64,000 bases of DNA from Phaeobacter sp. G2. Lineage in GTDB: Bacteria; Pseudomonadota; Alphaproteobacteria; Rhodobacterales; Rhodobacteraceae. The first letter of the stretch is position 1. Every line of letters starts with the position of its first letter. The notes beneath the pieces are model-generated. The model was not told the origin of the DNA. It ran no database searches and saw only the letters and a list, made by a program, of their open reading frames with translations. Below, in pieces: positions 18,241 to 25,656 of this stretch. The DNA lies in the NCBI GenBank assembly GCA_025163595.1, contig CP104106.1:41596-105595 (forward strand), given 5' to 3'. Made by a program: the position numbers and the translations under genes.

Positions 18241-19035
18241 TCAGTTTCCGGCAAAGACCGGTTTGCGTTTCTCCGAAAACGCCGCCAGCCCTTCGGCAGC
18301 GTCGTTTGATGTCAGGTGGTCGCGCAGGACCGACAATTCCCAGGCCAGAGCTTCGGCTTGCGACATCTCGACGGACGCGTTGGCGACCGCTTTCATGCGC
18401 GACAGGACGAGCGGGCTTTTGTCGGCCAGGCTTTGAGCAAAGGCATCGAGGTGGGTCTCAAGCGCGTCATCGGCAACCACCTCTTGGACAAGCCCCATTC
18501 GCAACCAATCGCACGCCGGCAGACTGCGGCCGGAAAACAGCAGGTATTTTGCGTTCGGCAGGCCAATCAGAGAGGGAAGCACAGCGGCGCCACCGGCCCC
18601 CGGAAAGACCCCAAAATTGGCATGCGCATCGCCGATCTTCGCGCTTTCTGCGGCGATCAGAACGTCGCAGCACATGGCCAGTTCAAGTCCGCCGGCGACG
18701 GTCACCCCGTTCAGGCCACCAATGACAGGTTTGGGATAATTACGGAGCGTCTGAAAAACCTCGGCTACGGCATCGAGGAAATCACCGTCTTCCGACCGCT
18801 CCTGTGACAGACCCGCTTGCACCGCCTTGAGATCGGCACCGGCACAGAACGCCCGGCCGCTGCCGGTAAGCACCACAACTCGCAGCTTTTCGTCACGACG
18901 AATGTGCTCAAGCGCAGCCCCAAGCTCCAAGACCATGTCCCGCGAAAGAGCGTTCAACTCGGTGGGTCTGTTCAGGCGCAACCAGGCCGCCGATCCCCGC
19001 GTCTCCAAAATGACATTTACATGTTGCATTTTCAT
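18241..19035 (-). CDS. Enoyl-CoA hydratase/isomerase family protein, first gene of the operon
   Basis: Crotonase-fold enzyme that hydrates 2-enoyl-CoA, 264 residues. The oxyanion-hole strands are GRAFCAGADLKAVQAG and NGVTVAGGLELAMCCDVLIA. In the second catalytic region the usual Glu position reads FGVFPGAGGAAVLP, where Gly-Ala-Gly replaces the typical (P/L)G-GG(T/S), so the exact chemistry is open. AAAGG is better spaced for the ATG at 19029 than for that at 19035; both are in frame. The gene starts inside the long inverted repeat and is under the palindromic operator. Confidence 0.88.
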   Translation of the reverse strand: MKMQHVNVILETRGSAAWLRLNRPTELNALSRDMVLELGAALEHIRRDEKLRVVVLTGSGRAFCAGADLKAVQAGLSQERSEDGDFLDAVAEVFQTLRNYPKPVIGGLNGVTVAGGLELAMCCDVLIAAESAKIGDAHANFGVFPGAGGAAVLPSLIGLPNAKYLLFSGRSLPACDWLRMGLVQEVVADDALETHLDAFAQSLADKSPLVLSRMKAVANASVEMSQAEALAWELSVLRDHLTSNDAAEGLAAFSEKRKPVFAGN

Positions 19036-19039
19036 ACCT

Positions 19040-19082
19040 TTATTTACTGACCAGTAAGTAATAATAAGCCTGCGCTGTCAAC
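19040..19082 (-). promoter_or_regulatory. Promoter and TetR-type operator of the catabolic operon
   Basis: On the minus strand a TTGACA -35-like box (19077-19082) precedes a palindrome at 19040-19061. Its arms TTATTTACTG and CAGTAAGTAA are separated by AC. The site lies between the -35 box and the start codon, so a bound repressor would block RNA polymerase. The operon's own TetR protein is the obvious candidate to bind it; this is inference from position and symmetry. Confidence 0.65.
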
Positions 19083-19210
19083 ATCAAATTTCCTTATCTA
19101 TTACAGCACCTTGGAAGAAACGCTCGAATGGGGGTTCATAAAACCTGTAAAAAACCGAGAATCAGAGTGACAGCTTTTTCGGGCGAGACTCGTTGTTCGC
19201 GAAGGAAATC

Positions 19211-19303
19211 TCACAGGAATTGCCCAAGGCCCAGGCTCGACGCGATCTTCCGCGTTGCCAGGCCAGAGGTCTTCAGCCCGAAGGCTTCGGCGATCTTCCG
19301 CAT
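19211..19303 (-). pseudogene. Truncated IS21-type IstA N-terminus (left copy)
   Basis: Thirty codons from ATG at 19303 read like the helix-turn-helix start of an IS21 transposase (MRKIAEA, then ATRKIASSLGLGQ) and end in a premature stop. It lies inside the inverted repeat, so it is present twice. Confidence 0.55.
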
Positions 19304-19308
19304 AGGCA

Positions 19309-19766
19309 CCACCGAACAAATTCAGTCGGCTACACATCGCAGATTTCTGACAGGTCCCGCTCCCGACAGCGGCAACGAACGTAGGAACGGAGTTGTTCGG
19401 ACTCTGGGCCTCAGCGCCGGGCTCAATGATAGCTTTGGTGATGTAGGCCTGATCGCACCGAAGACTATGCAGCACGCGATTAGGAATGCTGCGTTGGCAA
19501 TAGCCAAAACCACACATGGCCCAGACGGCCTGCTCCCCGTTTGTCGAAGAAGTTTGCAGCGAAGGCGCTGCACGAAATCAAAACTTCTGGCATGGGCTGC
19601 TCGTAGGCTACCGCTTTGGCCTCTGGTCCGAGCGACGGCTTTGCGAAGAGGTTCATTTGAACCTTGCATACCGCTCGTTTCTTTAGGTGGGCATGTTTCG
19701 TCAACTCCATTTCTTGGGCCTTCTCTGGATCCCGCCAGCCAATAGACGGCTGCGCGGAAAGGCCCG
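19309..19766. other. Unassigned DNA between inverted-repeat copies
   Basis: This is 458 bases with no frame that resembles a known protein and no clear regulatory element. It is unique sequence separating the left repeat copy from the IS1182-type remnant, and probably decayed mobile-element DNA. Confidence 0.4.
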
Positions 19767-20045
19767 GCTTTCTTTGCCTGTTCTGACAACTATCTGATCG
19801 ACACGGATCATGGGATCATCGTGGATGTCGATGCTTGGCGGTTGATCCGGCAGGCAGAAGTGGGCGCAATATCAAGATGATCGACCGGACGTCAGAGCGG
19901 TTCGGCCTGAAGCCAGATTGGGTGGCAGCGGACTCGGCATACGGGTATTCTGAGAACCTTGTCTGGCTGGCGCTCAAGCGCAAAATACTGCCTTTCATCC
20001 CTGTCTTTGACCACTCAAAGCGAACGGATGGAACCCGGTTGCGCA
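19767..20045 (+). pseudogene. IS1182-family transposase fragment, frameshifted
   Basis: The segment reads AFFACSDNYLIDTDHGIIV then DVDAWRLIRQAEVG in one frame. From about 19850 it continues in another frame as KMIDRTSERFGLKPDWVAAD, then SAYGYSENLVWLALKRKI and VFDHSKRTDGT. This order (NYLIDT...VDV...ERF.LKP...AADSAYG...PVFD.S.RTDG) is the central-to-late core of IS1182-like transposases. Both ends and the catalytic N-terminal part are missing, and a frameshift separates the two blocks. Confidence 0.7.
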
Positions 20046-20232
20046 CACCGGGCTCATCCGGTCTGGCATTCCGATAACATCCGGTCAGTGATTCCGGTTT
20101 GATCCGGCCACGGATTCCGGGGCATCCGGTCACCCCGGACCCGGGCTGAGAGACGCCGCTGGGCGATCGTGCGGCGGGGTAGCCTTGTCTTCCGGCAGGA
20201 AGAGTTAAGAGCCCCAGAATGAACGATTGCCT

Positions 20233-20325
20233 ATGCGGAAGATCGCCGAAGCCCTCGGGCTGAAGACCTCTGGCCTGGCAACGCGGAAGATCGCGTCGAG
20301 CCTGGGCCTTGGGCAATTCCTGTGA
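20233..20325 (+). pseudogene. Truncated IS21-type IstA N-terminus (right copy)
   Basis: This is the plus-strand twin of the fragment at 19211-19303: 30 codons from ATG at 20233 to TGA at 20323-20325. A GC-rich stretch with repeated ATCCGG motifs precedes it (20060-20150) and may be IS end sequence. Confidence 0.55.
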
Positions 20326-20454
20326 GATTTCCTTCGCGAACAACGAGTCTCGCCCGAAAAAGCTGTCACTCTGATTCTCGGTTTTTTACAGGTTTTATGA
20401 ACCCCCATTCGAGCGTTTCTTCCAAGGTGCTGTAATAGATAAGGAAATTTGATG

Positions 20455-20496
20455 TTGACAGCGCAGGCTTATTATTACTTACTGGTCAGTAAGTAA
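20455..20496 (+). promoter_or_regulatory. Copied promoter and TetR-type operator facing the aldehyde dehydrogenase operon
   Basis: The -35-like TTGACA is at 20455-20460. The operator at 20475-20496 has two perfect ten-base arms, TTACTTACTG and CAGTAAGTAA, separated by GT. It is more symmetrical than the left copy. If the operon's TetR protein binds it, the genes at 20758-23849 join the same regulon. Confidence 0.65.
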
Positions 20497-20500
20497 AGGT

Positions 20501-20671
20501 ATGAAAATGCAACATGTAAATGTCATTTTGGAGACGCGGGGATCGGCGGCCTGGTTGCGCCAGTGCGGCGCACGCCAGGTTGACGACGCAAACGTGGCAA
20601 TTGCCGAAAATGGTGGTGGGTTGATCGGGATCGAAGGGGCTGTGGCCTCGATTCTGATTCTGGCGCGATAG
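20501..20671 (+). pseudogene. In-frame fusion of hydratase start and thiolase end, 56 codons
   Basis: The frame opens with the enoyl-CoA hydratase N-terminus (MKMQHVNVILETRG, then SAAWLR). It switches without a frame change to a thiolase C-terminus (CGARQVDDANVAIAENGGG, then LIGIEGAVASILILAR) and stops at 20671. The thiolase part is similar but not identical to the intact gene here, so it came from a diverged homologous cluster. It cannot be enzymatic. It may be translated from the copied promoter and act only as a leader. Confidence 0.8.
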
Positions 20672-20680
20672 GAGAGCAGG

Positions 20681-20755
20681 ATGTTCAAGACCGAAGAACA
20701 GACAATGGCCTGCGATATGCTGCGCCGCTTCCTCGAAATTGATACAAAGGACTAA
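20681..20755 (+). pseudogene. Acyl-CoA dehydrogenase N-terminal stub, 24 codons
   Basis: ATG at 20681, after a GGAGAGC ribosome site, starts MFKTEEQTMACDMLRRFLE and then IDTKD before a stop. The first 18 residues are identical to the intact acyl-CoA dehydrogenase at 16981. It follows the hydratase-thiolase fusion in the same order as in the intact operon and ends two bases before the aldehyde dehydrogenase start. The debris and the new genes therefore form one transcription unit. Confidence 0.8.
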
Positions 20756-20757
20756 CC

Positions 20758-22203
20758 ATGAATTCCTATGCCACGCCTATCGTCCCTGACACCTCCATCG
20801 ACGATCTCAAGGCGCTTTTCACCTGCCAGAAAGCCGCCTCCAATGCCAACCCCTACCCGTCCTACGAAGAACGGTGCGGCAATGTCGAAAAGCTGCTGAA
20901 ACTGACCGAGAAACACAAGCACGACATTTGTAATGTCATCGACAAGGATTTCGGCAACCGCTCGGTGCGCGAAACCACGCTGAGCGATTTGTTCCTTGTC
21001 ATCCAGGGCGCCAAACATGCCCGCCGTCACCTGCGCAAATGGATGCGCCCGCGCCGGGTGGGCACAAGCCTGCATTCGCTGCCGGCCACATGCAAGGTGG
21101 TGCCGCAGCCCCTAGGAGTGATCGGTAATATCGCTCCCTGGAACTATCCCTATGCCATCGCGCTTCTTCCGGCGGTGCATGCGCTGGCCGCAGGCAACCG
21201 TATGATGATCAAGCCCAGCGAGGTCACGGTACATACAACCGAACTTCTGGGCAATCTCGTTTCCGACAATTTTGACGAGGACCTGTTGGCCGTCGTCACC
21301 GGCGGGGCCGAGCTGGGCAATGCGTTTGCCGAACTGCCTTTTGACCACCTGATCTTTACGGGGTCCACCGCCGTGGGGCGCAAGATCGCCCAGGCCGCGG
21401 CACCCAACCTGACGCCTGTCACGCTGGAACTGGGGGGCAAGAGCCCCGCGATCATCGACCATTCCTATAATCCGGCCAAGGCGGTCAGCTCGATCCTGCG
21501 CGGCAAGGTGCTGAACTGTGGCCAGACCTGCATCGGAGTGGACTACGTCTTTGTGCCCACCGAAAAGCTTGATGGGTTCGTCGGGGATATGAAGAAGGGC
21601 TTTACCAAGTTCTTTCCCAACCTCGATGGCAACGTAGACTACACTACGATCGTTTCGGACCGCCATTACGACCGGCTGCGCAATCTGGTCACCGATGCCC
21701 GTGACAAGGGGGCAAAGGTGGTGACGGTCAACCCCGATGGTGGCGAGGGCAATACCAACAACCGGATTCTGCCGCTGAATATGGTGATTAACCCCAGCGA
21801 CGACATGGCAGTGATGCAGGAGGAAGTGTTCGGCCCGGTTCTCTCAATCAAGACCTATGACAGCCTGGATGAGGTCACGGGCTATATCAACAGCCATGAC
21901 CGTCCGTTGGCGCTCTATTGGTTTGGCCATGACCGCGCCCGTGAAAAACACATGCTGCAAAACACCTGGGCCGGGGGGATGTGCGTCAACGAAACCCTGT
22001 TCCACGTGTTCCAGGAAAAGTTGCCCTTCGGCGGCATTGGGGCCAGCGGCATGGGCACCCATACCGGCAAGGCTGGGTTTGACAGTTTCAGCGCCCACAA
22101 GCCGGTCTTCCGGCAGGCGCGGCTGAACTCGGCCAACCTTCTGAATCCGCCCTACAGCAGGCTCACCGACACGCTCTTGGCGGTCATGAAGAAAATCGTC
22201 TGA
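20758..22203 (+). CDS. Aldehyde dehydrogenase (coniferyl-aldehyde dehydrogenase-like)
   Basis: NAD(P)-dependent oxidation of an aldehyde to the acid, 481 residues. VTLELGGKSPAII carries the general-base Glu, and LNCGQTCIGVDYVFVP the catalytic Cys. PWNYPYAIALLP, FTGSTAVGRKIA and QEEVFGPVLSI form the cofactor and core regions. The group (CalB-like, class 3-type) accepts aromatic and long-chain aldehydes and lacks the long C-terminal tail of some family members. AAAGGA precedes the ATG. The gene is followed within 35 bases by a GMC-type alcohol oxidoreductase, so the pair can turn an alcohol into an acid. Confidence 0.92.
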   Translation: MNSYATPIVPDTSIDDLKALFTCQKAASNANPYPSYEERCGNVEKLLKLTEKHKHDICNVIDKDFGNRSVRETTLSDLFLVIQGAKHARRHLRKWMRPRRVGTSLHSLPATCKVVPQPLGVIGNIAPWNYPYAIALLPAVHALAAGNRMMIKPSEVTVHTTELLGNLVSDNFDEDLLAVVTGGAELGNAFAELPFDHLIFTGSTAVGRKIAQAAAPNLTPVTLELGGKSPAIIDHSYNPAKAVSSILRGKVLNCGQTCIGVDYVFVPTEKLDGFVGDMKKGFTKFFPNLDGNVDYTTIVSDRHYDRLRNLVTDARDKGAKVVTVNPDGGEGNTNNRILPLNMVINPSDDMAVMQEEVFGPVLSIKTYDSLDEVTGYINSHDRPLALYWFGHDRAREKHMLQNTWAGGMCVNETLFHVFQEKLPFGGIGASGMGTHTGKAGFDSFSAHKPVFRQARLNSANLLNPPYSRLTDTLLAVMKKIV

Positions 22204-22238
22204 CACAGACACAAAAAATGGTAACAGGGAGAGTAACA

Positions 22239-23849
22239 ATGGCAGATTATGTAGTCATTGGTGGAGGATCTTCGGGAGGAGTGGTTGCCGCGCGGCTATC
22301 CGAGGATCCGAACACTACCGTCACGCTTCTCGAGGCAGGGGGTCCGGGTAACTCGAAATTCGTTTCGATTCCCGGCATGTTCGCCGGGCTGATCCAGAAC
22401 TACAAAATCAACAAGCTGAACTGGCGCTTCAACACCACGCCGCAGAAAAATCTTAACAACCGCGCGCTTTATAACCCGCGCGGCAAGATGCTGGGCGGTT
22501 CGTCCGGCATGAACGGCATGGTCTATATCCGTGGCGAATCCGGCGACTATGACCGCTGGTCCGAACTCGGCAACGAAGGCTGGAGCTATGACGAGGTGCT
22601 GCCCTATTTCCGCAAGGCCGAAAACAACGAACGCGGTGCGGATGACTATCACGGCGACAGCGGTCCCTTGCATGTCAGCAACGGCGATGCCTCGTTTGAT
22701 TTCTACAACGCCTTCCTCGCCTCGGGCGAGAAGCTGGAATACCCCAAGACCCCGGATTTTAACGGCGCCAATCGCGAAGGGCTGGGCATCTACCAGTTCA
22801 CCACCAAGAACGGCGAACGCGCCTCGGTCAAGTTCTGCTATCTCGACCCGATCACGGACCGCAAGAACTTGGATATCCAGGTTAAGGCCACGGTGCGCCG
22901 GATCGTCATGGAAGACGGGCGCGCGGTGGCCGTCGAATACGACCAGGGCGGCGAAACCAAGCGGGTCGGGGTGAACAAGGAGGTCATCGTCAGCGGCGGG
23001 GCCTTCGGCTCGCCGCAAGTCCTGATGCTCTCGGGCATCGGACCCCGGGCCGAGTTGGAGAAACATGGCATCAAGGTGCAGCATGAATTGCCCGGCGTGG
23101 GCGAAAACCTGCATGACCACCCGGACGTGATGTTCGTGTTCAAATCTAAGAAACGCACCGGAATTTCCCTTGGCCCACTGGGCACGCTCAAGAACCTTGG
23201 TGCCTTCTACCAGTATTTCACCAGGCGCAAAGGTTGGCTCGCCAATCCGCCCACAGCGGCGGGTGGCTTCCTGCGGTCCGAGCCGGGTAAGAACAACCCG
23301 GATTTCCAACTTCACATGGTGCCGTTGCCCTATCGCAACCATGCCCATGACTACATGTCGATGATCAAGTGGGGCTTTACCATGATTGTCAATATCGGCC
23401 ACCCGCGCAGCCGGGGGCGTTTGACGCTCAAGAACGCCAACCCGGGGTCCGAGCCCAATATCGACCTGAACCTGCTGGATCACGCCGATGACCTGAAGGA
23501 CATGCGCAATGCCTTCAAGGTGACGCAGGACATCCTGCACGGCTCACCGCTGAAGGATATGATCGCCAAGCCGCTTTACCCAAAGCGTTATCTCAATACC
23601 GATGCCGAGATCGACGACTACCTGCGCGCCGAGGTCAACCATGCGTATCACCCGGTCGGCACCTGCAAGATGGGCCGCGACGACATGGCCGTGGTCGATG
23701 CGCGGCTCAAGGTCAAGGGACTGGCCAATGTGCGTGTCGCCGATGCCTCAATCATGCCCGAGATCATCAACGGCAACACCAATGCCACCTGTATCATGAT
23801 CGGTGAAAAAGCCGCCGACATGATTAAGGAGGACGCAGCCGCAACCTGA
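22239..23849 (+). CDS. GMC-family FAD alcohol dehydrogenase/oxidase
   Basis: FAD-dependent oxidation of an alcohol, in the choline dehydrogenase/AlkJ/PEG dehydrogenase group. The ADP-binding GGGSSGGVVAARL starts at residue 9. GGSSGMNGMVYIRG (GMC signature 1), GAFGSPQVLMLSGIGP (signature 2) and the C-terminal HPVGTCKMG with the active-site His, then NGNTNATCIMIGEKAA, are all present. ATG at 22239 follows GGGAGAG at six bases; 536 residues. It probably passes electrons to a quinone or other acceptor and supplies aldehyde to the dehydrogenase encoded just upstream. Confidence 0.92.
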   Translation: MADYVVIGGGSSGGVVAARLSEDPNTTVTLLEAGGPGNSKFVSIPGMFAGLIQNYKINKLNWRFNTTPQKNLNNRALYNPRGKMLGGSSGMNGMVYIRGESGDYDRWSELGNEGWSYDEVLPYFRKAENNERGADDYHGDSGPLHVSNGDASFDFYNAFLASGEKLEYPKTPDFNGANREGLGIYQFTTKNGERASVKFCYLDPITDRKNLDIQVKATVRRIVMEDGRAVAVEYDQGGETKRVGVNKEVIVSGGAFGSPQVLMLSGIGPRAELEKHGIKVQHELPGVGENLHDHPDVMFVFKSKKRTGISLGPLGTLKNLGAFYQYFTRRKGWLANPPTAAGGFLRSEPGKNNPDFQLHMVPLPYRNHAHDYMSMIKWGFTMIVNIGHPRSRGRLTLKNANPGSEPNIDLNLLDHADDLKDMRNAFKVTQDILHGSPLKDMIAKPLYPKRYLNTDAEIDDYLRAEVNHAYHPVGTCKMGRDDMAVVDARLKVKGLANVRVADASIMPEIINGNTNATCIMIGEKAADMIKEDAAAT

Positions 23850-23850
23850 T

Positions 23851-24062
23851 CAATTCGCCCGCAAAGCCAAGGATGCCGAGCATCAGCAGAAGCTGAAGCG
23901 CTGGGCGTTGCTGGATACGGCCGCGCACGAGTTCACCACCAAGAGGTATTCGGAAACGTCAATTGGCGAATTGGCCGACCTGTTCGATGTTTCCAAGCCT
24001 GCCCTCTGTTACTATGTGAAGAACAAGGAAGACATCCTGCTGCAGTGCACAATCGAATCTCC
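23851..24062 (+). pseudogene. TetR-family regulator remnant, 3'-truncated
   Basis: Reading from just after the GMC stop, the frame gives QFARKAKDAEHQQKLKRWAL, then LDTAAHEFTTKRYSETSIGE and LFDVSKPALCYYVKNKED, ending near QCTIES. It aligns with the N-terminal half of the TetR gene at 6769-7380. There is no good start codon, and the ligand domain is replaced by unrelated sequence. It looks like the regulator of the second cluster, destroyed by the rearrangement and leaving only one intact TetR gene for both promoters. Confidence 0.75.
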
Positions 24063-24080
24063 TTCTCGAAGGTGCGCAAT

Positions 24081-24188
24081 AAAGCAACCGAACTCGTCCG
24101 TCACGTCCTGCAAGCGGATTCCGTCATACCGCGAGGTCGCCATGTCAGCGACGCGCAACAGATTGGCAGCTTTTGAGAAAGTCCATTT
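24081..24188 (-). pseudogene. WYL-type regulator N-terminal fragment
   Basis: On the minus strand about 35 codons read WTFSKAANLLRVADMATSRY, then DGIRLQDVTDEFGC. This matches the opening helix-turn-helix of WYL-domain regulators (FSKAADLLR.A.MA..R.G.SL..I...FG). The similarity breaks off before the recognition helix, tail-to-tail against the TetR remnant. No WYL domain remains. Confidence 0.5.
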
Positions 24189-24289
24189 GACAGCCTCGTA
24201 TCCGGTTTGCATTTGTAGCAACATCGCGGCATGACAATCTCTGTCATGCTGGCACATTGAAATTAACCAGCACACCCGGGAATCGACTT

Positions 24290-25357
24290 TCAGTTTTCGA
24301 GAGTCCATATCCTGAAGCGCCCCTGCCCTGTCACCTCGCGGATCAAACCGCTTTCTTCCATCCACGCCAGATTGCGTTGAATGGCGGCGCGACTGGCTCC
24401 GGTCACGGATTCAGCCATTGGGGCAGAGACCAATGGCCACTGAGAGAAAGCTTTACGCAAGGCGACCGGCGTGCGACCCGACAAATGCGCCATGACGTTT
24501 TCTGCCCGACCCGTCCACGCTTCAATATCGTCAAGTGTTCGCATCGCCGTCAGAATTGCGCTGTTCATCCCATCCAACCAGCGTGCCAAGCGTTCGGTTG
24601 GCAAACCCGAGACACGCAGCCCCCCTGCCCCGCCCATAGCGAGCGGTGCGAAGATGGCGCCGCTTCCGTCGCTGGCCGCGACCCTGGACGCGGTGACGGC
24701 GGCTTCCATCTGGTCGCCGTGCTGTCCGAGGCCCGCCAGGCTCCAGAGATGAAAGCCCATGCAAGCCCGCGTGATTGGATGTAAGTCGCCCGCAGCCGCC
24801 ATGACGTCCAGCCATCCGCCCGCGCGATCTTCGAAACGCTCAGCACTGTCTTCAATGTTCTCGGGATCGCGGCGATCCAGGAAGGCGGCCAAGTCACCGT
24901 TTGGTCCGGGACCGCCTGTCAGGCGTCGAACAGCCCATCCAACTCTTGCCAGGGCATTTGGGTCATCCTGTGCACCTGACAGCCGCATCGATATCCAGAG
25001 CGCCAGACGATCAGAACTCACCCGATCCCCTGCGAACCAGCTGAGGTCCGCCGCCTCGATAAGAGCGAGGCGATGCCGCCAGCCTTCCGGGCCACGCAGC
25101 AGCCGGTCATCCAGAGCTCCTAAGCGTCCAGCCACTTTTGCCAGTCGCGCAGCGTGAACGCCTTCTGCCTTTGCCCAGTCGTCGATGACAGCAGTGTCTG
25201 GCGGTTCTGCCCGTGGCCCGGGAAGCAAATCATCCGGTTCTTCCTCGAGTGGCCCAGGCAGAAACCAGAGATCCTCTTCGTGAGCCTCTTCATCCTCCTC
25301 GATTGTGATGAAGGGGTCATCGAAATCATCAGTCAAAGCGTATACTTGGGGCTTCAT
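24290..25357 (-). CDS. RHE_PE00001/DUF1612-type protein with C-terminal helix-turn-helix
   Basis: A 355-residue protein of a family found mainly on alphaproteobacterial plasmids; function unknown. It has an acidic N-terminus (residues 10-50), a helical middle (WRHRLALIEAADLSWFAGD; CMGFHLWSLAGL) and a C-terminal winged-helix-like end (FSQWPLVSAPMAESVTGASR, then AAIQRNLAWMEESGLIREV). The C-terminus suggests DNA binding. No ribosome site is obvious before the ATG at 25357. It is divergent from the parB-like gene and could regulate the shared intergenic region. Confidence 0.7.
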   Translation of the reverse strand: MKPQVYALTDDFDDPFITIEEDEEAHEEDLWFLPGPLEEEPDDLLPGPRAEPPDTAVIDDWAKAEGVHAARLAKVAGRLGALDDRLLRGPEGWRHRLALIEAADLSWFAGDRVSSDRLALWISMRLSGAQDDPNALARVGWAVRRLTGGPGPNGDLAAFLDRRDPENIEDSAERFEDRAGGWLDVMAAAGDLHPITRACMGFHLWSLAGLGQHGDQMEAAVTASRVAASDGSGAIFAPLAMGGAGGLRVSGLPTERLARWLDGMNSAILTAMRTLDDIEAWTGRAENVMAHLSGRTPVALRKAFSQWPLVSAPMAESVTGASRAAIQRNLAWMEESGLIREVTGQGRFRIWTLEN

Positions 25358-25656
25358 ATGTGCAAAATACTAATCTTTTGGACATTACCCAAGTGATTTT
25401 GTGGCGGTTGCCGACGCTCTTTATATAGTACGCGCACGCGACTGCCGGTGGAACCTCTCAGATCGCGTTCAGCGCAAGGAAACCAAGGGTTTTTGGACGA
25501 GCACGACGAGAGAGCACTTACTTGCATTCGTTTACAAACGGTCGATTGCTGACGTGTTTCGCAATTGCAAAGAGCCAGAGAAAGGGAAGCCCGTGTGCCG
25601 GGCTTGAAAGGAAAGAGAGAGCCTCTTCCGGGTCCGGCGCGACAAGGATCCTGACC
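25358..25656. promoter_or_regulatory. Divergent promoter region with leader hairpin
   Basis: This AT-richer stretch (TTTATATAGTA near 25420) lies between the DUF1612-type gene and the parB-like gene. A hairpin with arms AAGCCCG (25587-25593) and CGGGCTT (25599-25605) precedes the AAGGA ribosome site of the parB-like gene. No coding sequence is supported here. Confidence 0.45.

Larger units (their letters stand above)
18975..19308. repeat. 334-bp inverted repeat, left copy
   Basis: This stretch is the reverse complement of 20228-20561 with only two mismatches noticed (one in the operator arm, one in the IstA-like remnant). It contains the first 61 bases of the hydratase gene, its promoter and operator, and a truncated IS21-type istA start. 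Similarity ends abruptly at both borders. Confidence 0.92.
20228..20561. repeat. 334-bp inverted repeat, right copy
   Basis: Inverted partner of 18975-19308. The two copies face away from each other around a 919-bp centre, so the promoter inside each drives transcription outward: left into the catabolic operon, right toward the aldehyde dehydrogenase. Confidence 0.92.
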
